This document shows positions 6,958 through 15,343 of a DNA stretch of 47,698 bases, one piece after another. Source of the DNA: Eubacteriales bacterium (lineage in GTDB: Bacteria > Bacillota > Clostridia > Lachnospirales > Lachnospiraceae); the NCBI GenBank assembly GCA_030524225.1, contig JAUNGV010000018.1:1-47698 (forward strand). Direction: 5' to 3'. The notes under the pieces are model-generated. The model did no database searches. It saw only the letters and a program-made list of their open reading frames with translations, and was not told the origin of the DNA. Position 1 is the stretch's first letter. The number at the start of each line of letters is the position of its first letter. Both the position numbers and the translations under genes were made by a program.

Positions 6958-8391
6958 ATGTTTATCGGCCGTCAGGAAGAATTACAGTTTCTGGAACATC
7001 ACTACGCCGCCGCAGGCGGGCAGCTCGTCGTTCTATACGGACGCCGGAGAATCGGAAAAACCGAACTTCTCCGCAAATTCTGTGAGGGAAAAGAGCATAT
7101 CTTCTACTCCTGCACAGAAATTCCGGACGCGCAGCAGCTCGCATCGTTCAGTGAGCGTCTGCTCTCGGCCGGACTGCCCGCCGCTCGCTATATCCGGCAG
7201 TTTTCTGACTGGGAATCCGCACTGCGCAGCCTTCCCGAGCTTCCGTTTTCCGGCAAAAAACTGATCGTGATCGACGAATTTCCTTATATGGTAAAGAGCG
7301 CTCCCTCTCTCCCCTCTCTCCTGCAAAAGCTCTGGGACGAATCTCTGCGGCATCAGAATATTCTTCTCATTCTCTGCGGAAGTTCCATGTCTTTTATGGA
7401 AAAAGAAATCCTCTCCGAAAAAAATCCTCTGTACGGACGCGCCTCCGGCATTCTGAAAATGAACGAGATGGATTTCTATGACGCAGCACAGTTTTTCCCC
7501 CGCTATACTCCGATTGAAAAAATTACAGCGTACGCCGTTCTTGGCGGCACGCCCCATTATCTCCGACAATTCGACGACACGCTTTCCATCGGAGAAAATA
7601 TCATTCGCAGCATTCTCACCCGCGGAAGCATTCTCTACAGCGAGGTCGAATTTCTGCTGCGGCAGGAGCTGCGGGAGACCGCTGTCTACAACGCAATTAT
7701 CGAGGCTGTCGCGCTGGGAAACACCCGTCTGAACGATCTCTACGCCAAAACGCAGATTGAAAAAAACAAACTGAGTGTTTATCTGAAAAATATGATTGCT
7801 CTGGGAATTCTGCAGCGTGAATTTCCCGTCACGGCAGGCGTGAAAGAACGGGCCGCTTCCCAGCGTGGTCTGTATCAGGTTGTCGATCCCTTTTTTCGCT
7901 TCTGGTATGCTTTCGTCTTTCCGTATCTCTCCGAGTTGGAAGCCGGGGACAGCCTCGGTATTTGGCAGCATGCCATAGAACCGGAACTGGATTCCTTCGT
8001 CTCCCGTCCCTTTGAGGAAATTTGCCGCCAGTTCCTCCGGCGACTCAACAAACAGGATGCTCTTCCCTTCCACTTCACCCGGATCGGCCGTTGGTGGAAT
8101 AAGACCGATGAACTGGATATCATGGCCTCTGACGCGCACTCTCATCAATTTCTTCTGGGAGAATGCAAATATAAAAACAGCGCTTTCTCCCTCTCCGACT
8201 GGGAGAAAACGCAGCATAAATTCTCACAGAGAAATGCAGCTCTTTACTACTTTCTGTTTTCCCGGAGCGGTTTTACCGAATCTCTCGCCGCAGAGGCCGC
8301 CCGGCAGAATATCTCTTTGAAAACAGCCGACGACATCGTAAACGGGGCCTGTAGTCAGGCCCCCGCTCCTTCTATTTCCGTCTCGCTTTGA
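6958..8391 (+). CDS. AAA family ATPase with C-terminal DUF234 nuclease-like domain
   Basis: A 477-residue protein of the archaeal-type ATPase family (PF01637 plus DUF234), common in archaea and scattered in anaerobic bacteria. Walker A is GRRRIGKTE near residues 28-36 and Walker B is LIVIDEFPYMV near 101. The middle contains a winged-helix-like segment (LNDLYAKTQIEKNKLSVYLK). The C-terminus has a restriction-endonuclease-like end with ELDIMASDAHSHQFLLGECKY, i.e. Asp and ExK, so nuclease activity is plausible. The ATG follows AAGGAG by six bases. Base composition is more AT-rich than the housekeeping genes. The function of the family is unknown; a role in defence or mobile-element biology is only an inference. 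Confidence 0.85.
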   Translation: MFIGRQEELQFLEHHYAAAGGQLVVLYGRRRIGKTELLRKFCEGKEHIFYSCTEIPDAQQLASFSERLLSAGLPAARYIRQFSDWESALRSLPELPFSGKKLIVIDEFPYMVKSAPSLPSLLQKLWDESLRHQNILLILCGSSMSFMEKEILSEKNPLYGRASGILKMNEMDFYDAAQFFPRYTPIEKITAYAVLGGTPHYLRQFDDTLSIGENIIRSILTRGSILYSEVEFLLRQELRETAVYNAIIEAVALGNTRLNDLYAKTQIEKNKLSVYLKNMIALGILQREFPVTAGVKERAASQRGLYQVVDPFFRFWYAFVFPYLSELEAGDSLGIWQHAIEPELDSFVSRPFEEICRQFLRRLNKQDALPFHFTRIGRWWNKTDELDIMASDAHSHQFLLGECKYKNSAFSLSDWEKTQHKFSQRNAALYYFLFSRSGFTESLAAEAARQNISLKTADDIVNGACSQAPAPSISVSL

Positions 8392-9130
8392 TCCGGATCC
8401 TCACATAGTCGATCACCCATTTGCCATCCTGAAACAGCCGGTCCCTGACGCGCTCCTGTGCCTCTTGCAGAATTCCCTCTTTCAGTTCAGATTCCATCCC
8501 CTCAAAAGGTTTCGTCACAAACATATTGATCCAGTCTCTCAGGCCGTTCTCCGGCGACTGCTGCACCGTAGGCCGCTCAAACAGAGCCGCAAACTCTACC
8601 AAAAAGCCGTTCCTCTCCAGAATCGGCGCATACTCCCCTATCGTGGGGAAGAAAAAGGTGCGTGGATAAGTGAGTCCCCGCTCCGCAAAGGCTCTCTCCA
8701 GCGCGGCGTGCACCGTCTCGGCGCACCCCTGCCCGCCAAACTCACAGATCAGCTGTCCTCCGGATTTGAGCTGCGCCGCCAGATTGGCCGCCAGCCGATC
8801 CTGCTGTTCCCCGTCAATCCAGTGAAACACCGCATTGGAAAAAATCACGTCCGCCTTCTCCTCCAGCGCAAAGGTCAGCGCATCGTCCTGATAAAACGCG
8901 AGATCCGGATGGTTCTTTCCGGCGATCGCCAGCATCTCCCCGGAGGCGTCAATACCTCGCACCCGGTAGCCTTTTGCGGCCAGCGCCGCCGTCAGCGCCC
9001 CGTTCCCGCAGCCCAGATCTACCGCCAGCCCGCCGTCTCCCGCCTCCACCAGCGACAGCACATCCTGTCCGTATTCATGCACAAACGTAAAATGAGCCGC
9101 ATAATCCTGCGCGTTCCATGTGATGTTCAT
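8372..9130 (-). CDS. class I SAM-dependent methyltransferase
   Basis: A 252-residue Rossmann-fold methyltransferase. Motif I is VDLGCGNGALTAALA near residue 37, followed by the acidic GIDASGEML and the later ADVIFSNAVFHWI segment. The whole resembles trans-aconitate 2-methyltransferase and related small-molecule enzymes, but the substrate cannot be read from sequence. The start is ATG at 9130, with AGGAGA immediately upstream and GGGAGG further up, rather than an ATG 14 codons earlier. Its last 20 bases overlap the 3' end of the convergent ATPase gene, which runs on the opposite strand. Confidence 0.88.
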   Translation of the reverse strand: MNITWNAQDYAAHFTFVHEYGQDVLSLVEAGDGGLAVDLGCGNGALTAALAAKGYRVRGIDASGEMLAIAGKNHPDLAFYQDDALTFALEEKADVIFSNAVFHWIDGEQQDRLAANLAAQLKSGGQLICEFGGQGCAETVHAALERAFAERGLTYPRTFFFPTIGEYAPILERNGFLVEFAALFERPTVQQSPENGLRDWINMFVTKPFEGMESELKEGILQEAQERVRDRLFQDGKWVIDYVRIRIKARRK

Positions 9131-9551
9131 TCTCCTGCCTCCCTGCCGGAATGCTCTGCGCAGCGGAACCATAATTCCATTGATATCACACAGAGGACTC
9201 CTGCTTTATTCTGTAATATTTTTATGCCAATAACATTCCGTTTTTCAGTATACTCCCCTTTATTCTCAAAATCATCCAAAATGCCGAAACAATGCGTTTC
9301 TCTCTCCGATATATTTTCAGATAACACGCCCTTCACAGCAGGCAGTCTGTCTGCCCTTCACAAACAAAAACGCTTCATACAGCACAATACCCGCAGCGAT
9401 CGCTCCCGGAGTCACTTCCTGAGATACCAAAGGATCTGCACGCTTACTATACACCGTCTTCTCAAAGTTGTGCTAGAATAAAAGAGAACATAAATCCGGC
9501 ACAGTTGTCCGCTGCCGCCGGAGATCTTTCACAGAAGGGAGCAATCAGGAC
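9131..9551. other. 421-bp divergent intergenic region with a possible coding remnant
   Basis: Relatively AT-rich spacer between the methyltransferase and the DUF362 gene. On the minus strand 9317-9472 is an open frame of 51 codons without a convincing start. Its translation (core DPLVSQEVTPGAIAAGIVLY) looks protein-like, with a hydrophobic stretch, so it may be a gene remnant. No other structure was seen apart from the promoter listed separately. Confidence 0.3.
9471..9479 (+). promoter_or_regulatory. possible extended -10 promoter of the DUF362 gene
   Basis: TGCTAGAAT, an extended -10 without a clear -35, followed about 75 bases later by the start codon. Confidence 0.4.
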
Positions 9552-10658
9552 ATGGAAAAGGCAAAGGTATATTTCACCAATATGGCGACGTCCTTTGACG
9601 AAAATCTTCCGCAGAAGCTCGAGCGGCTGATCAAAACCGCAGGCATCGGACAGATCGATTTCAAGAACAAGTTCGCCGCCATCAAAATTCACTTCGGAGA
9701 GCCGGGCAACCTCGCTTTCCTCCGTCCCAACTACGCGGCTGTCGTCGCAAAGGTCGTAAAGGAACTCGGCGGCAAGCCGTTCCTCACCGACTGCAACACC
9801 CTCTATGTCGGAGGAAGAAAGAACGCACTCGATCACATCGACGCCGCTTACACCAACGGCTTCTCTCCGCTGCAGACCGGATGTCACGTCATCATCGCCG
9901 ACGGCCTGAAAGGCACCGACGATGTAAAGGTTCCCGTCGAAGGCGGCGAATACGTCAAGGAGGCCAAAATCGGCCGCGCCATCATGGACGCTGACGTCTT
10001 TATCACACTGACCCATTTCAAAGGCCACGAGGCCACCGGATTTGGCGGATGTCTGAAGAATATCGGCATGGGCTGCGGTTCCTGCGAGGGCAAGAAAGAA
10101 ATGCACAGCGCCGGCAAACCCACCGTCAATCAGCAGCTCTGCGTCGGCTGCGGACGCTGTATCAAGATCTGCGCACACGATGCGCCAAAGGTAACGGACA
10201 GAAAGTCCTACATCGACCACGACAAATGCGTCGGCTGCGGGCGTTGCATTGAAGTCTGTCCCGTGCACGCGATCGAAGAGGCCCCGAACAACCCGAACGA
10301 TACGCTGTGCAAAAAAATCGCCGAGTACTCCAAAGCCGTGGTCGAGGGGCGGCCCTGCTTCCATATCAGTCTCGTCGTCGACGTCTCTCCAAACTGCGAC
10401 TGCCACGCCGAGAACGATATCCCGATCGTTCCCGATGTCGGAATGTTCGCCTCGTTTGATCCGGTCGCTCTCGACCAGGCCTGTGCCGACGCGGTCAACC
10501 GCCAGCCTGTCATCGCAGGCAGCCAGCTCGACCGCATGCCCCACATTCATCACGACCACTTCAAAGACTCCGCCCCCGTCACCGACGGTGAAGTCTGCAT
10601 CACCCACGCCGAGAAACTGGGCCTGGGAACCAAAGAATATGAATTGGTAGAGATCTGA
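9552..10658 (+). CDS. DUF362 domain protein with two 4Fe-4S clusters
   Basis: A 368-residue protein in three parts. The N-terminal DUF362 region (residues about 40-190) contains KIHFGEPGN, LTDCNTLYVGGR and LTHFKGHEATGFGG. A ferredoxin module follows with two ligand sets, CVGCGRCIKIC and CVGCGRCIEVC (residues about 195-240). A DUF362-type C-terminus contains FDPVALDQACADAVN. The ferredoxin module should bind two 4Fe-4S clusters. Proteins of this architecture are widespread in anaerobes but their reaction is unknown; electron transfer is the safe statement. The gene appears monocistronic, with a strong terminator downstream. GGGAGC lies before the ATG. Confidence 0.9.
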   Translation: MEKAKVYFTNMATSFDENLPQKLERLIKTAGIGQIDFKNKFAAIKIHFGEPGNLAFLRPNYAAVVAKVVKELGGKPFLTDCNTLYVGGRKNALDHIDAAYTNGFSPLQTGCHVIIADGLKGTDDVKVPVEGGEYVKEAKIGRAIMDADVFITLTHFKGHEATGFGGCLKNIGMGCGSCEGKKEMHSAGKPTVNQQLCVGCGRCIKICAHDAPKVTDRKSYIDHDKCVGCGRCIEVCPVHAIEEAPNNPNDTLCKKIAEYSKAVVEGRPCFHISLVVDVSPNCDCHAENDIPIVPDVGMFASFDPVALDQACADAVNRQPVIAGSQLDRMPHIHHDHFKDSAPVTDGEVCITHAEKLGLGTKEYELVEI

Positions 10659-10677
10659 CTTTCGCATGAGCCATGCA

Positions 10678-10739
10678 CAGAGTAAAAAGGATCAGTTGCG
10701 CCGTGTTCACACGGAAGCAACTGATCCTTTTTTACTCTG
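10678..10739 (+). terminator. strong, probably bidirectional terminator
   Basis: A long inverted repeat, CAGAGTAAAAAGGATCAGTT and its near-perfect complement, encloses a second hairpin CCGTG/CACGG. A- and T-runs on the two sides make it usable from either direction. It follows the DUF362 stop by about 20 bases. Confidence 0.85.
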
Positions 10740-10751
10740 TATAGGGCGAAT

Positions 10752-10908
10752 CCCTTCATCGAGCCGCAGCGAAGCGCAGGCGAGATGAGGCATGACTCGC
10801 TCTTCCAGCGACTTCAGCTATACGCGCGAAGCCCTTCATCGAATCGCAGCGAAGCGCAGGCGAGATGAGGCATGGCTCTCTTCCAGCGACTTCAGCCATA
10901 CGCGCTCT
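10752..10908. repeat. two tandem copies of an 80-bp repeat
   Basis: CCCTTCATCGA starts at 10752 and again at 10832, and the two units agree almost throughout, the second being about two bases shorter. Each unit contains internal inverted segments; in copy two ATGGCT and AGCCAT pair perfectly. It lies in the convergent gap between the DUF362 gene and murG and shows no coding character. Confidence 0.8.
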
Positions 10909-10914
10909 TCCCCT

Positions 10915-12000
10915 TCACCTGGCCGCCTTTTTTACCTCTTCCTCCAGCAACTCCATAATCACCGGAATCGCATTGATCTGATTGCTCTTTCCCATCGCGT
11001 CGATATAGAGCTGGCGCTCGAAGTAGAGCTTCTGCACGCTCTCCACGATCACATCCGGCAGCGCATCGTCCTCCACCATCACACTGTAGCCCTGCGCCTC
11101 AAAAGAGCGCGCATTCAGCAACTGATCTCCCCGGCTACTCGACGACGGCAGCGGCACAAGAATATTCGGTTTTTTCAGGGCCAGCAGCTCGCAGATCGCA
11201 TTAGCTCCTGCACGGGAGAGCACAATGTCCGCCATCGCAAACAGATGCTTTAACTCCCCTCTCACATACTCAAACTGCTTGTATCCCGCAATCGTCAGCT
11301 TCAGATTGTCCATCTTGTCTTTGCCGCAGATGTGCGCAATGTTAAAATCAGGGAGCAGCTTTGCCAGATTGTCCCGTACCGCCTCGTTGACTGAGGCCGC
11401 TCCGAGACTCCCGCCTATCACCATCAGAACCGGCTTGTCGTCCGTAAATCCGCAGAGCTTTTTCCCCTCTTCCTTATTCCCCTGAAACAACTCGCCGCGG
11501 ATCGGCGTTCCGGTCAGCACAGCCTTGGACGAGGGAAGCGAGGAGAGCGTTTCCGGAAAATTACAGCAGATCTTGTCCGCACACGGCGCGCAAAGCTTAT
11601 TCGCCAGCCCCGGTGTCATATCGGACTCGTGAATCACACAGGGAATATGGAGCGCATGCGCCGCCCGTACGACGGGAACGCTCACATACCCGCCTTTGGA
11701 AAAGACGACGTCGGGCCGGTATCCCTTCAAGAATTTCCGTGCCTCACCATAACCGCGAATCACACGCAGCGGATCCGTAAAATTCTTCGGATCAAAATAG
11801 CGCCGCAGTTTCCCCGTCTCGATACCGAGATACGGAATCCCGTACTCCTCGATCAGCTTCTTTTCAATTCCATTCAGAGACCCGATGTAATAAATCTCAT
11901 AATTGGCCTTCTGCAAATAAGGAAGCAGCGCAATATTCGGTGTGACATGACCCGCCGTTCCGCCTCCCGTCAGTACAATCTTTTTTCTTCTCTCTGGCAT
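10915..12000 (-). CDS. murG: UDP-GlcNAc:undecaprenyl-PP-MurNAc-pentapeptide GlcNAc transferase MurG
   Basis: A 361-residue GT-B glycosyltransferase that makes lipid II on the inner face of the membrane, the last cytoplasmic step of peptidoglycan synthesis. It begins with the donor-independent motif LTGGGTAGHVTPNIAL and contains IHESDMTPGLANK, VIGGSLGAASVNE and the C-terminal LSRAGANAICELLAL, the UDP-GlcNAc-binding region. The ATG at 12000 fits the family N-terminus; an in-frame upstream extension of 60 residues is not protein-like. It lies outside any cell-wall cluster, 26 bases downstream of a TSCPD-domain gene and probably co-transcribed with it. Confidence 0.93.
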   Translation of the reverse strand: MPERRKKIVLTGGGTAGHVTPNIALLPYLQKANYEIYYIGSLNGIEKKLIEEYGIPYLGIETGKLRRYFDPKNFTDPLRVIRGYGEARKFLKGYRPDVVFSKGGYVSVPVVRAAHALHIPCVIHESDMTPGLANKLCAPCADKICCNFPETLSSLPSSKAVLTGTPIRGELFQGNKEEGKKLCGFTDDKPVLMVIGGSLGAASVNEAVRDNLAKLLPDFNIAHICGKDKMDNLKLTIAGYKQFEYVRGELKHLFAMADIVLSRAGANAICELLALKKPNILVPLPSSSSRGDQLLNARSFEAQGYSVMVEDDALPDVIVESVQKLYFERQLYIDAMGKSNQINAIPVIMELLEEEVKKAAR

Positions 12001-12026
12001 ATGCTCGATTCCCGTCCTTATCTGAT

Positions 12027-12272
12027 TTACTGTGCGATCGCCGCCTCCAGCGCTTTTGCGAGCTGATCGGGACATGACGTATTCTTTGCGCCGCAGTGCA
12101 GCCCGGAGAGCCTTCCGATCACATCCTCCGCCCTCTGACCGATCACGAGCTGGGAGATCCCCTGCAGATTGCCGTTGCATCCTCCCGTAAACTTCACTGA
12201 CTGAATCACATGATTGCTATCCAGTTCCACATCAATCTGCGAAGAACAGGTACCGTGTGTCTTATATATCAT
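12027..12272 (-). CDS. TSCPD domain-containing protein (TIGR03905 type)
   Basis: A complete 81-residue protein consisting of a single TSCPD domain, the small cysteine-containing module also found at the C-terminus of some ribonucleotide reductases. Visible features are the THGTCSSQIDVELD opening, FTGGCNGNLQGIS, LHCGAKNTSCPDQLAKAL and a short helical tail. Its function is unknown; metal binding by the conserved cysteines is likely. ATG at 12272 has AGAAGG seven bases upstream. It precedes murG with a 26-base gap. Confidence 0.85.
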   Translation of the reverse strand: MIYKTHGTCSSQIDVELDSNHVIQSVKFTGGCNGNLQGISQLVIGQRAEDVIGRLSGLHCGAKNTSCPDQLAKALEAAIAQ

Positions 12273-12523
12273 AAACAAACCTTCTTTCTGTAATAGATAT
12301 AAAGCATAAAAGTATAAAGATATAGGGATCAAAGGATCTTCTGTCTCCTATCATACCGGATTACTCCGCACAAAACGTTCCCTCAATCCTCAAAACATTC
12401 GGGTTCCGTCTCAGACGTCCCTCCGGCAGCACGGTTCTCCCGCCTGCCTCTGTCCGCCCCATCCGGACAGAGCCGGTGATCTTTCTTTTTGCCGCGCACG
12501 ACTGATTGCTGGACGCTCTTCTG

Positions 12524-12532
12524 ATTATAGCA
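12524..12532 (-). promoter_or_regulatory. promoter of the TSCPD-murG operon
   Basis: On the minus strand TGCTATAAT, a perfect -10 with extended TG. CTGTAC sits 17 bases upstream as a weak -35. Confidence 0.6.
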
Positions 12533-12684
12533 GATTCGACGCAGAAGTACAGCCCGGGTTAACGCCACTCGCACCGTTGTGGTACCAGTTCAGACTGCGC
12601 GCTTGCATATTTGGAAGCAGGCTGTTACACTTAGATCGGTCACCGTGCGTATTGCACTGCCGGAATCCGGCATTCGCATACGGA

Positions 12685-12794
12685 CGGCGCCTTATGCGCG
12701 CAGAAACACTGCCCGTATAAGTCCATCGTTTTCAGGCAGGCAACGACAGAGCCGATGTTTCCGCATACTATGACAATGCGGCCGTAAGGCGCCG
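12685..12794 (+). repeat. long-range inverted repeat in the pgi leader
   Basis: CGGCGCCTTA (12685-12694) and TAAGGCGCCG (12785-12794) are perfect complements and enclose two smaller hairpins, CTGCC/GGCAG and CCGCAT/ATGCGG. GCCGGAATCCGGC lies just upstream. The whole would fold into a closed multi-branched leader ending about 45 bases before the pgi start. Confidence 0.5.
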
Positions 12795-12838
12795 CCTTTC
12801 GCCTGTTCCCATTCCATCACACAAAGGAGAATACAAAG

Positions 12839-14185
12839 ATGAGCAAAATAACATTCGACTATTCCAAAGCGGGCGCTTTCGTCAGAGAGGATGAAGTCGC
12901 TCAGATGAAGTCTGTCATCACGGCGGCAAAAGAGACGCTTGTCAATAAAAGCGGCGCGGGCAATGATTTCCTCGGCTGGATTGATCTTCCCGTCAATTAT
13001 GATAAGGAGGAATTTGACCGCATCAAAAAGGCGGCGCAGAAGATCCAGTCCGATTCCGACGTTCTGATCGTAATCGGCATCGGCGGCTCCTACCTCGGAG
13101 CACGCGCTGCAATCGAATTCCTGCGCCACAGCTTCTACAACAGCGTGGACAAGAGTGTCCGCAAAACCCCCGAGATCTACTACTGCGGCAACTCTATCAG
13201 CGCGACCTATCTCTCCGATCTGATCGAGACAGTCGGTGACCGCGATTTCTCCGTCAATGTGATCTCGAAATCCGGCACGACGACCGAGCCTGCGATCGCC
13301 TTCCGTCTTTTCAAGGAACTCGCTGAAAAGAAGTACGGCAAGGACGGCGCGGCCAAGAGAATCTACGCAACGACGGACAAGGCGAAGGGCGCTCTCAAAA
13401 ACCTCGCGGACGCAGAAGGCTATGAGACCTTCGTCGTGCCGGACGATGTCGGAGGACGTTTCTCGGTTCTGACTGCGGTGGGCCTGCTCCCGATCGCCGT
13501 TTCCGGCGCGGATATCGACCAGCTGATGCAGGGCGCTGCCGCTGCCCGCGAACTGGCTCTCACGAAAGAGTATGAAGAGAACGACGCTCTCCTCTACGCA
13601 GCTCTGCGCAACATTTTCCTGCGCAAGGGCAAGAGCGTGGAAATCCTCGCCAACTACGAGCCGAGCGTACACTACGTCTCCGAGTGGTGGAAGCAGCTCT
13701 ACGGCGAATCCGAGGGCAAGGATCAGCGTGGTATTTTCCCGGCCAGCGTTGATCTGACGACGGATCTGCACTCCATGGGACAGTTCATTCAGGACGGTGC
13801 GCGCATCATGTTCGAGACGGTCTTAAACGTCGAGAAGAGCCGCGCAACCATCACGATCGGCAAGGAGGAAACTGACCTTGACGGCCTGAATTATCTGGCG
13901 GGAGAGACGATGGATTTCGTCAACAAGAGCGCGATGAACGGAACGATCCTCGCCCACACCGACGGTCAGGTCCCGAACCTGATGGTGAAGATTCCGGAGC
14001 AGAACGAGTACTATCTCGGTCAGCTCTTCTATTTCTTTGAGTTCGCCTGCGGTGTCAGCGGCTACACACTGGCGGTCAATCCGTTCAATCAGCCCGGCGT
14101 CGAGAGCTATAAGAAGAACATGTTCGCCCTGCTCGGCAAGCCCGGCTATGAGGCGCAGAGAGAGGAACTTTTAAAGAGACTGTAA
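12839..14185 (+). CDS. pgi: glucose-6-phosphate isomerase
   Basis: A 448-residue enzyme interconverting glucose 6-phosphate and fructose 6-phosphate in the cytoplasm. Family motifs are intact: [11 protein letters not shown], the phosphate-binding [36 protein letters not shown] (signature 1 region), the LHSMGQFIQ segment and the C-terminal [14 protein letters not shown]. Length is typical of the short Firmicutes form. The ATG follows AAAGGAG by nine bases. It is a single-gene unit with an unusually structured leader. Confidence 0.97.
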   Translation: MSKITFDYSKAGAFVREDEVAQMKSVITAAKETLVNKSGAGNDFLGWIDLPVNYDKEEFDRIKKAAQKIQSDSDVLIVIGIGGSYLGARAAIEFLRHSFYNSVDKSVRKTPEIYYCGNSISATYLSDLIETVGDRDFSVNVISKSGTTTEPAIAFRLFKELAEKKYGKDGAAKRIYATTDKAKGALKNLADAEGYETFVVPDDVGGRFSVLTAVGLLPIAVSGADIDQLMQGAAAARELALTKEYEENDALLYAALRNIFLRKGKSVEILANYEPSVHYVSEWWKQLYGESEGKDQRGIFPASVDLTTDLHSMGQFIQDGARIMFETVLNVEKSRATITIGKEETDLDGLNYLAGETMDFVNKSAMNGTILAHTDGQVPNLMVKIPEQNEYYLGQLFYFFEFACGVSGYTLAVNPFNQPGVESYKKNMFALLGKPGYEAQREELLKRL

Positions 14186-14277
14186 GGCTGAGGCCATTTC
14201 ACAGCCGATGTTTTCGGACCAAATCCGCAGCAACAACACTAACAACAGCATAACGCATTCGTTTTCATGACAGTGTT

Positions 14278-14310
14278 CGCGGCAGCAGGGCTTTCGTCCC
14301 GGCTGCCGCG
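14278..14310 (+). terminator. hairpin downstream of pgi, possible terminator
   Basis: CGCGGCAGC and GCTGCCGCG, nine perfect pairs with an inner GGG/CCC. It is followed by TTCTGTTTCC, a poor U-run, so termination efficiency is doubtful. Confidence 0.5.
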
Positions 14311-14458
14311 TTCTGTTTCCGCTATCTTCTCTATTCCCAGATGATTCGCCTCCGGCTCTTTGTCTCATTTTATTTCACCAGTATCCCAAATCGCTTCTCT
14401 CGCCGATCAAAAATAACCTGTTTTTCATACAAAATACGCATACTCTCATACTGAAGCA

Positions 14459-14557
14459 CTTACATTCCCTATACCACTCTCACATCTCATGGCCGCTCCA
14501 GATACGGCCTGCGCTCCACATAAGCTCTTACGTTCCCCGCACCATTCTCACATTCAT
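14459..14557. repeat. two imperfect 31-bp direct repeats upstream of hicA
   Basis: CTTACATTCCCTATACCACT at 14459 recurs as CTTACGTTCCCCGCACCATT at 14527, both continuing into CTCACAT. The rest of the 14186-14571 spacer is AT-rich and shows no gene beyond the pgi hairpin. Confidence 0.55.
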
Positions 14558-14571
14558 TGCGATACAATCAC

Positions 14572-14600
14572 TTGATACATATTTTTATATGTGTTACCAT
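14572..14600 (+). promoter_or_regulatory. hicAB promoter with embedded operator
   Basis: TTGATA (14572), 17 bases, TACCAT (14595). Inside the spacer lies the palindrome ACATAT-TTTT-ATATGT (14577-14592), well placed for autorepression by the HicB antitoxin. Leader to hicA is about 15 bases. Confidence 0.7.
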
Positions 14601-14621
14601 AAGATATCCGGAAGGAAACCG

Positions 14622-14822
14622 ATGAGCAAAAATTATTCCTCACGAGAAATTCTCAAAGCACTCCGAAAAGACGGATGGTACGAAGTAAACTGCGTCGGCA
14701 GCCACCATCAGTTCAAGCACCCGGTAAAAACCGGACGAGTCACCCTGAAACATCCGGACAAAGATATCCCGAGAAAAACGCTCAACCGTATCGAGGAACA
14801 ATCCGGGCTGTATTTCAGATAA
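14622..14822 (+). CDS. hicA: HicA family mRNA interferase toxin
   Basis: A 66-residue double-stranded-RNA-binding-fold toxin. It has the family pattern SSREILKALRKDGWYEVNCV, then GSHHQFKHP with the catalytic His, a basic TGRVTLKHP strand and PRKTLNRIEEQSGL at the end. Free HicA would cleave mRNA and stop growth. The ATG at 14622 has GGAAGG six bases upstream; an in-frame ATG 11 codons earlier lacks a site and lies too close to the promoter. It is followed 41 bases later by hicB. Confidence 0.92.
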   Translation: MSKNYSSREILKALRKDGWYEVNCVGSHHQFKHPVKTGRVTLKHPDKDIPRKTLNRIEEQSGLYFR

Positions 14823-14863
14823 TCATATTTCCCCTGTACGTACATATTCAGAAAGGCAGAGCC

Positions 14864-15301
14864 ATGAAAAAAACAGAAAGATATTTCTATCCCGCCGTAT
14901 TCGGCTATGAACCTGGAGAAGAGATTTCCGTCGATTTTCCCGATCTTAGCGTGGCAACCAGTGGAAAAAACGAAAACGATGCCCTGCTCTCTGCCCGGGA
15001 GTTATTGGGATGCACCTTATTCGGTCTCGAAGAGGATCTTGTCACCATTCCCTCTCCCACTCCCTTATCCAATATTAAATGCAAAGAAAATGAACGTGTT
15101 GTGCTAATCGATGTATACATGCCCTCAATTCGCCTCGCCAGAATCAATCGCTCCGTGCACAGAACGGTAACTCTTCCCGCCTGGCTGAATGCGGCGGCAT
15201 TGGAGCGAAATATCAATTTTTCTCAGGTGTTACAGGACGCCCTGAAGGAAATGTTGCCTTCTCAAAATGAACAGAACACTTCCTCTCTCAACCATTCCTG
15301 A
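14864..15301 (+). CDS. hicB: HicB family antitoxin with C-terminal ribbon-helix-helix domain
   Basis: A 145-residue antitoxin. The N-terminus is the partial RNase H-like HicB fold (YFYPAVFGYEPGEEISVDFP, then GKNENDALLSARELLG). The C-terminus, RTVTLPAWLNAAALERNINF and VLQDALKEML, is a ribbon-helix-helix DNA-binding domain. HicB should neutralise HicA and repress the shared promoter through the palindrome between -35 and -10. ATG at 14864 follows AAAGG by eight bases. The pair is more AT-rich than its neighbours, as expected for an acquired toxin-antitoxin module. Confidence 0.9.
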   Translation: MKKTERYFYPAVFGYEPGEEISVDFPDLSVATSGKNENDALLSARELLGCTLFGLEEDLVTIPSPTPLSNIKCKENERVVLIDVYMPSIRLARINRSVHRTVTLPAWLNAAALERNINFSQVLQDALKEMLPSQNEQNTSSLNHS

Positions 15302-15343
15302 TCATCCGCCATGCAGACCGCCATGAAAACGGCCTGCTTTCTC

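Larger units (their letters stand above)
12273..12838. other. 566-bp divergent intergenic region between the TSCPD gene and pgi
   Basis: The left part is a minus-strand leader of about 245 bases, with a clear hairpin CTCTGTCCG/CGGACAGAG near 12447-12470, downstream of the promoter at 12524. The right part is the structured leader of pgi. I compared it by eye with cobalamin, TPP and c-di-GMP riboswitch cores and found no match. No gene was seen. Confidence 0.5.

Noticed and set aside
12273..12523. Leader of the TSCPD-murG operon as a cobalamin, TPP or c-di-GMP riboswitch.
   Set aside because: Only isolated short matches (CTGAGA, GGCAGG) were found; the required conserved cores are absent.
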